Assembly (NCBI GenBank): GCA_033182465.1
Contig: CP137318.1
Location: 3,162,001-3,226,000, forward strand
Source of the DNA: Sanghuangporus weigelae
Lineage: Eukaryota > Basidiomycota > Agaricomycetes > Hymenochaetales > Hymenochaetaceae
DNA length: 64,000 bases
Reading direction: 5' to 3'
Shown in pieces: positions 26,031-36,040 of this stretch. Both the position numbers and the translations under genes were made by a program. The notes under the pieces are model-generated. The model saw only the letters and a list, made by a program, of their open reading frames with translations. It was not told the DNA's origin and did not search any database. Numbering within the stretch: the first letter of the stretch is position 1; each line of letters opens with the position of its first letter.

Positions 26031-27650
26031 GATCTCTTCTTCTTTTTCTTCTCATTCAACGTCTCGGAATATCAGCATTTGTATCCTTTCGATGTCCTCG
26101 ACTTGCTTGCGTGAAATCTCAGCACGATATTTCTTACACTGTACGTCTGTCTGACGATACTGCTGCGGCGCATTCAATCTATTTGAGGCTGTTCTGGAAT
26201 CTGGCACAGTCACCGGTCAAACACTGCCCTCAAGGCGCATGATCTGGGATACCATTCATTAAGGACACACATACAAGAGCGTCAAGAGCACCATAGGGGT
26301 TGTGGTGCTCAGTAATGCTTTGCGGCCGTCGTCTCCATCTTTAGCTATACAGTCTCACTTTGTACGGGACTAACTGATACAAGAGCCTAAAATTACATTA
26401 TTGCGTCCGATATTTAGAATGGGAGGTCATCTTAAGCTGGGCGCTTGGGTGAGATGTCAATTCGCTGCTAGTTCTTCTCAAGTTCTTACGCCGTTCGGGT
26501 GAAAGCGATGACTCCGAGTTCGTTCAGTTTCATGGACAAAACCGCACCCGCACAAACCTTTTCCGAGTTTGAAGCAATCTCATGCACGAGATGTTAACAT
26601 GCCCGTTGAATTCCGTGCTACAGATAAAGCCCGACTCGCAGAGGCTCTCCGAGTCGGCTTTGATTGATCTTGTCTGTGAATATGTGTACGTCTCCTGCCG
26701 ACTCTGCCGACTCAAGAAAACCATCTTCCACCTACGAGACAGTTTCTCTCGCTTCTGTCAAATCCGGAAGATAACAAAGCTTCACGGATTTGAGATGTCG
26801 TCACAGCTATATCAGACGTCCGCTATCAAACGGGTCCACTATCCTGCTTTTCTTCCCATGATGGCACGGATTTGAAGATTGAAATGACCAAGTGATTGTC
26901 TCATGATATCTTCGCCAAATGTCAGGCTGGAACGCTCCGAATTCGGGCTTCGGGCACGAGACTCTTTGTCGACCACTGCAGCAACGGATAGGATAAAGCG
27001 CTGTTATATTCAACTTCTTCTGAACGTCACTGTCCATACATATCCTACAAACTGAAAACAAGAACAGAGGATTGGAGATTGTTGACTACGATCAAGGAAG
27101 AACCACGCCGGTGAACAGTCTGTGTCCGACTTCTGCCACGAAGACGATCGATAGGGTATATGCATCGCGTGGGTGCGGAAGGACAGATGAGAGTCCGACG
27201 TCGTCCGAATCGGCGAATAATGCATTCTGAATAGACTACGTAAAACGAGTACGCATTACGCGCTTCCGTCGGTAATCGATCGAGAATGGTACAGTCGGTA
27301 AAGCTTCTAGTTCGGGGAACATGGTAATTCCAGCTCACTGTAGCCAGGAACAAACCAGATTACGACCAGATGAATGGTACAAGTATTCGCAGAGACGATT
27401 CTGCAACTGTATGCGCATTTCGTTCCAAGAAACGCGCTGAATCCGTTTGGATGCGAGTCAGCCGCTGGCTGAGAGGGGGGCGCTGCAAACAGACTGGATT
27501 GCCTGTCAATCAAAATCGAGCGCACGGCGCTGCTAAGTGAATGACGGATGGGTTGGTAGTGGTTACAATTAGCCGGGAGAGTAAGAGGTGACTTGTTGAA
27601 GTGCGGAAGACCAGGAAGAGGAGCATCACGGAGACGCGGCGCTGCAAAGG
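26031..27650. other. Intergenic region with GACTC/GAGTC elements
   Basis: Upstream of the orphan gene and downstream of the Yippee gene. It contains a palindrome at 26631-26657 and several nearby GACTC or GAGTC motifs between 26511 and 26713. No gene seen. Confidence 0.45.
26631..26657. repeat. 27-nt near-perfect palindrome
   Basis: CCGACTCG at 26631-26638 pairs with CGAGTCGG at 26650-26657, and inside it AGAG at 26640-26643 pairs with CTCT at 26645-26648. It could be a transcription-factor dimer site or a hairpin. Confidence 0.7.
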
Positions 27651-28225
27651 TCACTGGACATCCACGAGCAGGTTTCGTTCAAGGATATACTTTCCTTCCT
27701 TGTACTTCTGGGACACATCGTATGCAAAGTCCTGCTCAGACGATCCGCAAAAACACCGAAGCAAACGCGTCAGCGGGTCAAACTGGAAGAGAAGAGAAGA
27801 TGCGAAAGAATCTCACGTATTTCCAGCCGAGGGTCGTCCCACACTTGACACAGTAGATATCGCGGACTGTATGGTTTCCCGTAGTCATCTGGCGTTCGCT
27901 AGGCTCTCCTTCGATAACATTGACTCTAATATTACAAATGAAATGAGATGAAAAATCAATCCCGGTTAAAGAAGTTTAATCTCCGGTTTAGAAAGCCACA
28001 CGCCACTTACACGCCATCGAACAGATAGGCCCGACCGTGCTGGCCATTGAACGCCTTTATTCACAAAGAACATGATGATCAGTGGGGCTGTAAAATGACC
28101 GTGGCATGCACTGGTTGCTGGCTCACGCGAGAGATCATTGAGTGGATGGTAGCTAGGTGCGTGCGACAGGTCGAGCAGCCGTATATGCGTGCTCCCGCAA
28201 GGTACTGCCTATAACGCATACCCAT
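27651..28225 (-). CDS. Yippee-family zinc-binding protein
   Basis: Built from four exons too small to show as one frame: 28127-28225, 28011-28054, 27817-27925 and 27651-27731. The product starts [20 protein letters not shown], continues [64 protein letters not shown] and ends [20 protein letters not shown] plus LLVDVQ. The two Cys pairs are spaced C-x2-C-x52-C-x2-C, exactly the Yippee signature, and GxHGRAYLF and TTLGWKY are family hallmarks. All junctions use GT..AG in phase. Yippee proteins fold as a zinc-held beta-tent related to Mis18 and cereblon; in fungi the role is unclear. About 110 residues, the usual length. An ATG two codons downstream is an alternative start. Confidence 0.9.
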
Positions 28226-30064
28226 CTTGACTCTTGCACTCTGCTAGTCGAAGAAACGGCTCCTTAGATTTCGAGGCAAGAAATGCTCTCCTTCTGTAAA
28301 CAAAGGCTGTCGACAAGAGTTGAGTGGGGGTCAAGGGCAGGGCACGGAACGGTGTCAGGGAAGTGAACTGAGGAATGAAATGGGGGTTGCTCAGAGGAAA
28401 CGCTAGAAGATGGTACTTCTTATACGCCGGGACGGCGCGATAAATATGAGAATATCGCGAGGAGAAGGGCAGGTGATGAATCGTAAAGGGAGGATAGAGC
28501 TGGAAGGATGACGCTTATGTTATGTATGACCGGCTATAGGCGATCCTGCTAAGACAGCACAGGAATGTCGGCCCGTGATATTGTCGCAGCTCTTTGTGCG
28601 CGTCCTTCATTACAGGCGTTTATACTACTTCGCCACCCGCCACATAAATTGAGAAAGCGTCAAATACACCATACATAGGCCAACGGAATCTGATTCGGAT
28701 GTGAATATGCCAGAACCAGAGTGAAACCTCCTGTATCATCATGGCAAGTAACGCCCGTTTATTAATTAATATGAATAGTAATATTTATCGTCGTAAATTT
28801 CGTTGTGATTATCTTATGTATCGGTAACGGCACTTGCGCAAAGAGGAACCGTTCAGTCATCGATTACCATAATTCATCCACTGAGCCGAGACAGTAGGTC
28901 CTTTAGCGCATGTGGACAGTCAGGTTCTCGTGGTTAGAACACGCGATGTGCTGAGTAAACGCACATACTAGCGTCATAGCATTAAAGAATGAACAGGTCG
29001 AATACGAAAAGAGTGAGGCTGTGAAATATTTGACCAGTCGAATTACCCCGCCTGGTGAGAGAAATTCCGAATTGTAACGCACGCAATGCCAAATTGATCT
29101 CATCAGTCAAAATCATAACGACCGTCGTGATTTCGTCAAACCGGTCGGCGTCCTTCGGCTGGTCGTATCTAACAACGGAGAGCTGCGCTGCCGTGTTGGA
29201 AAGCCCGTCATCAGACAGATAGAGTACTGCCTTCGAAGATACGGGAAACCGAATTGTGGTGCATTTGGACCCAACACAAGAGGCATCCTACATAGATAAG
29301 GCGCGCTTGAGGATTTCGGAATCACAAATTGCCTAGTGCTAGTACTCTGGCCAGTGGGAACAAGAATCCGAAATCTGTCTGGAATGAGCTGCGGCCCGAA
29401 AGGATTACAGATCCCTTTGATTAGTACACAGAAAGATCGCAGTCGCACAGGATATGCAGCATCTGATCACAGTCCTTGACGGTGTACGTCGCTCGGCGGT
29501 TAAAAACTGAGCTCCAAATAACTCGAAAGCCCAGAACCGTCTGAGCAAGCCCCTGAGAGATACTTGGAGAAGAAAATCATGATCCATAGAAAAGCTGGCA
29601 TAGGTCCACATGCTGTTATCATGTCAGAATGACTTTGAGAGAGGCCGTCTTATCCCAGTTCCAGAGTTATTCCAGACGATTGTTCGAAGCAATCACGAAG
29701 AAGCGAAGCAAAAGATAGATATCGACGGAGATGAACTCGTGCGACAAGAGGACAGACTGTTAGGTTGCAGCGACTTGAAGTATAATTCCGGCACGTAGCT
29801 GAACCCGTGGATGGGAATGGAACACTATCTATGTGTACATCGAGCTGTCAGAGAAAGGTGTCCTAGGTAGGCATCGATACTGATACTAGGAGATGGCATA
29901 GATAGTAACAGTGTAAGATAAGATAAAGAAGTATATAGATAGAGAAAGTGTAATCGTGAGAAGCTATACAGCACTTACATAATCATCCACTCCAAATTCC
30001 ATCCGTGCGTACACGTACAATTCACGGAAAACACCTAACCCTCTGAATCGGTGAAGAATCCAAA
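28226..30064. other. Divergent intergenic region between Yippee and RPL10A
   Basis: About 1.8 kb holding both promoters. Several frames of 60-110 codons on both strands (29113-29611) resemble nothing known and overlap each other, so I do not call a gene. Confidence 0.45.
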
Positions 30065-30943
30065 ATGAGGTTTGTTGGTGCTCTTGAAAGCTCTCGATTC
30101 TCGTATCTAAGTATTTGTTTACAGTGGTAGCAAAATCGCAGTGTCAAGCGTGCGGGGTTCCGTCAAGGAGATGCTCGGCGAAGCCAATGGCGAGAAGAAG
30201 CGTAACTTCGTCGAGACCGTCGAGCTTCAAATTGGGTTGAAGAACTACGACCCGCAGCGTGACAAGCGTTTCTCTGGAACCGTCAAACTCCCTAATATCC
30301 CCCGTCCGCGCATGTCCATTTGCATTCTTGCCGACCAGAATGATATCGACCGTGCGAAGATGATTGGGCTTGAGTATATGTCCGTGGATGACTTGAAGAA
30401 GTGCGTTTTGGTCTAGGTTCTGTTGCTTAGGGTGTGGTGCTTATGGGATGTGCCAGGCTTAACAAAAACAAGAAGCTTGTCAAGAAGCTTGCGAAGAAAT
30501 ACGATGCTTTCCTGGCTTCGGAGGTTCTCATTAAGCAGATTCCTCGTCTCCTTGGTCCGGGTCTCTCGAAAGGTTCGTCCAGGCAGTAATCGTTACTCTC
30601 AAGTTAAATGCTCATTTCTCTCGCAGCTGGAAAATTCCCGACTCCTGTATCACACGGCGAAGACCTGAACAACAAGCTGAACGAAGTCCGCTCGACCATC
30701 AAGTTCCAGCTGAAGAAGGTCCTTTGCTTGGGTGTCGCCGTCGGTCACATCCAGATGACGGAGGATCAGGTTCTCGCTAACGTCATGTTGGGTATGTTAT
30801 CCCTCCTGCTTCATAAGCCTGTACTCATAACGTGAACTCTTCCAGCTATTAACTTCCTCGTCTCGCTACTGAAGAAGAACTGGCAGAACGTCGGGTCGTT
30901 GCACATCAAGACAACGATGGGCAAGCCGATCCGTCTCTATTAG
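30065..30943 (+). CDS. RPL10A: 60S ribosomal protein L10a (uL1)
   Basis: Component of the mobile L1 stalk of the large cytosolic subunit, contacting E-site tRNA. Joined exons read [157 protein letters not shown] and [19 protein letters not shown], full length and highly conserved. The first exon is only ATGAG (30065-30069), followed by an intron ending in TTACAG; this places the second codon across the junction. Three further introns at about 30400-30460, 30573-30627 and 30791-30845. The stop is at 30941-30943. Such early introns are frequent in fungal ribosomal protein genes. Confidence 0.96.
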
Positions 30944-32176
30944 ATTCTTCGTCCTCTCCATTCTAGCGTTATGCATTTTATGCGCATATGGCCCGCATGT
31001 TTATGGTGGAAATGGATGCCGAAGAAGACTGACGAGGAGGGAAGGGAGGAAAAACATCATCGTGAGGCTGCAAGTTTCGCAATGAGGAAAGGAGAAAGAG
31101 GATGACAAATTTCTGCGTTCGTCTATATACGCACCACACGAAGCACACCCCGCACGCTTTTTACCAACGGCTTCTAAAGAGGGTTGGAGCCGATTGGGAG
31201 CTGTCGACGATGCGCAGAGACAGTTTTATTGTTTTTCCTTTCTCCATTTTGCTTTTGCTTTACTTTCAATCTTATGGGATATTTTTTCTCTTTTCCTGTA
31301 TTGTTAGAATACAAATTATAAGATGACGTTGCATGGAATAACGCTTTGATCTATTGTTTGTTGTATGCATCCAACTTATGCGTGCCGAAGATCAAAAGAA
31401 TCCGGCCCTCAACAATCGAATATCTCTTCAGAAAAACATTCCCATTCTTTCTAGTCAGACACGATGACCATCTACCTTGCGGGCATTCTACAGTTTTAAA
31501 TCCCACTGTGCGCGCAGCGGCGGACGGTTACTTTCCTCCTCGTAAGAGTGCACAACTCTCTGTTGATTTCGTGCTCTAGGAACGACGGAGGTGGTTTGAC
31601 GTGTCAGATTGAACCGATTTCGAGTGGAGCTTCGCGTGTGTATTGCAACTGGAGATAATGGTGATAGTAGGCGCGCTCTGGACAAATCGGACAAAACCGA
31701 AAGAACGACGGAGTTCCTTATACCTATCGGAGATGACTTATCGTATACTCTGGGTTGGCTAAAATGAGAGAAATCATTTATTGAACAGAATATATATGTA
31801 CGTATATAATGTATTTTGACGAAGTTTTATCGTTCTGCATGTACATACGGATATTGAGTAAGTATGGATGGATGATTGGATAAGGAAAAACTATGAAGAC
31901 AGGCTGGAAGATGAAAGAAAGAGAAAAGAGAGAGAAACAATACAAAATAACTTTACTGACCGGGAGACTGGTTGATCGATCGACTGACTTGACGACATCT
32001 AAGGGAACTAGAAACATTCACCCAAGATTAGGCTCAAGAAGAGAAAAAAAGAAGAAATCGGGCAGGAGAGTATTAAGTACGAACTGAGTAAGGAGGAAAT
32101 GTAACATATCGAACTAGGCGAATTCTAAGTAGGACAATAAAAAGGAAATATGAACGCTGAGTATGCACGTCTTGAT
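30944..32176. other. Convergent intergenic region
   Basis: Holds the 3' ends of RPL10A and of the minus-strand gene that ends at 32177. Mostly AT-rich and purine/pyrimidine runs. No gene supported. Confidence 0.5.
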
Positions 32177-34639
32177 TCAAGCGTTCGTAGAAGGTCCAGT
32201 GGTGGTGGTGACTTGATACCCAGATAGATAGTTTTGAGATGCCGCTGCGGATGGAAGTGGGCTCGAAGGAGCTGCCAAACCACTAGCTCGGAAGTGAGGC
32301 GGCAAGGTATACACATTAGCGATAGGACTAGGAGTCCCAGGAGTAGCTGCCGAAGTCGACCATCCGTTCGTCGCAGGTTTGGCATAAATAGTATTCGCCA
32401 CAGCTCTCGCTGGCGTCGCGCTGGTCGTAGCCGCCAATGCAGACGTGTAAGGCAGATAAGTTGAGTTAGCCAACGTACTTGTGGCAGCCGCCGTAGACTG
32501 AGGACCGGGAGTCCCCTTTCTCGAACCTGGCGTCGGCGTACCCACTAGACTTCCTGCCGCTGCTTGGCTCTGCAACCACGAACTATATGAATACTGATTC
32601 GAGCCGCCATATTGTGTCTGTGTCTGATACGGCGTTTGTACATTTTGTGCTTGTGGGGTCGCGGCGGTCTGTGAATAGGCGCTTCCGAGGTACCCTTGAT
32701 TTTGAGTGGGCACGGTACGATAGTGCTGCTGAAACGCTGCATAAGTGTAATTTGAAGGATATGGTGGCGCAGGCGTCTGCGAAGTTGATGCAATAGACGT
32801 CGCGGTTGGCGCTGTTGCCGTTATCGAAGGCTGTACATTTTCCAATGGACCCTTCACTCGAAGTGTCATATCGTCACGGACAGCAAGCCCTCGTGCTTCG
32901 GACAAAGTACCATGCCAACCTTGAGAAGCCTCTGAAGGAAGTGTCTGCTGGAGAACTTGCAACACCGTCACGGGTGGGAGTGTGGCGGACACTGTCCCAT
33001 CCGGTTTCCTGGGTCTCAAAGAAGCAAGTAGCGTCAACGAATCCATTATCATTTGAGCTAGTCTCTCAATCAGATCTCATATCCTGTGCGAATAAGATGC
33101 AGTATCGACTTACCAAGATTCCATTCTTCAGAACCAACTTCAACGTCCTTGGATCCGCCATTCTCACTTTGAAGGCGCGCTCTCTGCAGCTCCTGTAATT
33201 GTACAAGAGCCTTTGCATTGTGAAGCAGCAGTTCGCCCACGTTTTCTTCACGCTCCAGAGCGTCTAGCACTTCCTGCAGAGCTTCGCATTCCTCTGGCGC
33301 GAACAACTTCTCAAGAAGCTCCCGGCGCTTCTCCGCTTCTTTCCGTAATCCAGTATCCTTCACCTCAGCAGGGTCAGCTTCGACGATCTCATCAACCTCC
33401 ATAACGTCCGCAGCGCGTAACGCAAGCTTGGAACGTAGCCTATCTCCCAATATCCGCGCCTTCTCACGAGCTTTCCCTTTTACGTGCCGTCGCCACAGAA
33501 CATCACTCACGCCAATCCGCCCAACATCTGCACCATCACTGTCAAAAGCGGGCGCAAAGCTAGCGTACGGCCCGTAGTCCAGATAAGAACCACAGCTTAC
33601 GTGGCGTGTGGTTGGCGGCTTGTATTTAGTTTGGACCTTCTTGTCGGCATGGAGCTCCCCAAGTGTAGGTATTGGTTTCGAGGATGATGACGAGGGGAGA
33701 ATGGCAACGAGCTCTGCATGACCAGTGCCAAGCTGCGAAAGCGGCTTCGTATCTGACCCGGCAAGGTCTGAGTCTAATGACGTCCAAAGGTCCCCAGTTG
33801 GAAGTCTCTGAACAAGAGCGTATTTTCTCCGCCTCGTGCCAACGTCCTTCTCTGTATCGTCTTCCTCGCCCTTGACTGGCAATATATGCTCCGGCTTTAA
33901 CGAGAGCACATCAATAGTTCGACGTGAAGCTTGCTCGATGAGCGATAAAGCAAGCTGGCAGAATCGCAGCTGATGGGCAGCAGGCGGAGATATTCGTGCT
34001 CGCGGTTGAGAAGAGATGGGATACAGCTGTTTGATGACAGACTATACAAAGCAGATTAGAACATGACGTAGAATGGAAAGTGAATGCACATACCCGATAT
34101 ACTCGAAGAGGATGATCCTCCGATTCTTTCAGCAAGGTTCGTAGCGAGTATGAATCAGATGTTGTTTTTGAGCTTGATGGGGAAGAAGATGGTAGCTTAG
34201 GAAGCCGTGCATCCTCTACAGGGAAGACCCTGTCTAACAGGCCTTGCGTGTCAGCCCTATGTGGAGCAGATTAATGAGTCAAAGGTCAGATAAGGTGTTT
34301 ATGCGGAGCCGAGGCGTACACTTCCAGTATCTCCAGTATTTTCTGGGCGTCCTCGTCTGCCATCGGCAGGTCGCCCGCAAAGGGAAGATGCGCAGGGTCT
34401 TGTTGTTGTGGTAAAGCGCCTTCGCCCCTTTCAAGAGCCTCCTCCTCCTCCTCCTCGTTGATTTTGTTCTGTTTTGCAGAAGGGAGGTCATCGGAGTCGG
34501 TACCCTGAGTCCGCTTGCGCTTCTTGTTGACGGTCTTGGATAGTTTGGCTGTTACTGGGGGCGGTGTGCCACTTGGGTCCTGGTTCTCATCCTCGTGCTT
34601 CTCTACGTTCGCCGTCGTGGATCGAGTTGCGCGAGCCAT
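32177..34639 (-). CDS. Nuclear protein, possibly Rsc58-like chromatin-remodeler subunit
   Basis: Starts MARATRSTTANVEKHEDENQ with a basic KKRKRTQ nuclear-localisation-like stretch and a Glu run. Then come a helical region (SYSLRTLLKESEDHPLRVYR, FCQLALSLIEQASRRTIDVL), a core including HVSCGSYLDYGPYASFAPAF and DSDGADVGRIGVSDVLWRR, a long predicted coiled coil (RKEAEKRRELLEKLFAPEEC, EALQEVLDALEREENVGELL), and a Thr/Ala/Gln/Tyr/Pro-rich tail of about 250 residues to the stop at 32177. The SFAPAFDS-type motif and the layout remind me of fungal Rsc58, a subunit of the RSC remodeler, but this is from memory of the family and not firm. About five introns. Divergent from mL43 with about 530 bases between the ATGs. 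Confidence 0.6.
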
Positions 34640-35169
34640 GGCCGACGTGAAGAGGTGAAAGAAGCGGAAGAGAAAGCTCTCGGCGGTGTACGTACGGGGC
34701 TGTTTATGGACTTGCTGAGTGAAAGTGAAAGCGCTGTTGTTATCACCAGACGACGAGGACGAGTCAGAAGATGGGCAAGATCCAAACTGGCTGATTAAAT
34801 AGAGAGCTGTGGATGAGACGAGTGGCGAGTGCTGGAGACTTGTTGAATGCGAGTCGCGTGTAAGGTTAACAGCAGTCGCGTCGCGGTGCGCGTCGTTCTC
34901 AAATGACAAGACAAGACATAACGACCCACAAAGCAGCCTGGAAAGCTGTGACATGGCGTGACATACTCAGTGACACGCCGAGATCTCAACCCCCCATTTT
35001 TTAATCCAAGGAGGGCATGTATGGATTCAACTGTATCCGATATCCGCGGTATATATAACAAATTAAATACGAAATGAATCAGTTTTCCGAGGTTGAAGAA
35101 ACGTCCATGTTTGTCGTTCCCGGTCGATCCTGACAATCTCAACAAAACATCTTGTTTCTTGCGCCCACC

Positions 35170-35669
35170 ATGCCCCGCCTCCCTCCAGCAACTCCGATAA
35201 TCAACAGACGCGCATTGCGAACGAGACAATCAAACGGACACGGTGCATTCATCCCAAGCATCCGGAAACTCGTATTCGAATATTGCGACGTCTGGCCTTC
35301 ATCTGCCAACCTCAGAACGTACATCTTCAACCACGCCGAGCAGCTCGCACGCGAAAATCCTCATGTCGAATTCGTAGTAAAACAACGACCTTCGAAAGAA
35401 CCTGTCATTCGAGGGTTTTACTGTACGTGTCACCGAAGTCTAATAGGAAGAAGTGCTGACAACATTTTTTTGCTGCAGTGAACGATCGAGACAAAGTCAT
35501 CGGCCTAAAGGGCTACGAGGTCACCCAGATTCAGCAAAAAGTCCAACTGTTGCTCGATTCATCTGGGGCCAAGATTGTCCCGTTAAAACGGAAGACGGTA
35601 GTCAGTACAACCGAAGCGGCTAGAGGTATTTGGAGTGGGCTGCACGTCCCAGAGCCGTACAAGATATGA
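35170..35669 (+). CDS. MRPL51: Mitochondrial large-subunit ribosomal protein mL43
   Basis: Thioredoxin-fold L51/S25/CI-B8 domain protein of the mitochondrial ribosome. It reads MPRLPPATPIINRRALRTRQ, GHGAFIPSIRKLVFEYCDVW, NLRTYIFNHAEQLARENPHV, EFVVKQRPSKEPVIRGFY, then after one intron (about 35423-35479, donor GTACGT, acceptor CTGCAG) LNDRDKVIGLKGYEVTQIQQ, KVQLLLDSSGAKIVPLKRKT, ending VPEPYKI. The motif of conserved Pro-His-Val-Glu followed by Lys-Gln-Arg-Pro is characteristic. ATG at 35170 is the first in frame; codons upstream lack an ATG. About 145 residues, normal. Confidence 0.92.
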
Positions 35670-36040
35670 CCCAGTTCTTCGACCGCTGCGACGCGTTCCC
35701 TCTCTGCATCGTTCGTGTCTCCGACCGATACGAATCGAGTTTCGAGTCTTGCTCGCCATTTGAGAGCAGTTATGTTGCAATGACGGTTTAATGGGCATCA
35801 CACCCAGCGCAGCCAAGGTCCTTTGGGACCAACACTTGTGAAGGTATAGAATCTGTGTACCTACACAACAAACCTACTTGTACTACGATCTATAATACGA
35901 TACTAAACCACGCTGCCTAGACTGAAATCATAGCATGTAACGATAATAAGTAATTGGACGCATGGAACGGGTCCTCAAGCTTTTACAGACGACCAAACAA
36001 TGGCTTAAACCAAGGAACCAACAAACAGTTCGAAAGCAGT
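35670..36040. other. Convergent intergenic gap
   Basis: Between the stop of mL43 and the stop of the long disordered orphan gene. Nothing seen beyond untranslated regions. Confidence 0.5.

Noticed and set aside
29113-29611. Overlapping frames on both strands of 60-110 codons
   Set aside because: No recognisable motif, no consistent splice pattern and mutual overlap; likely random open sequence in a GC-balanced region.
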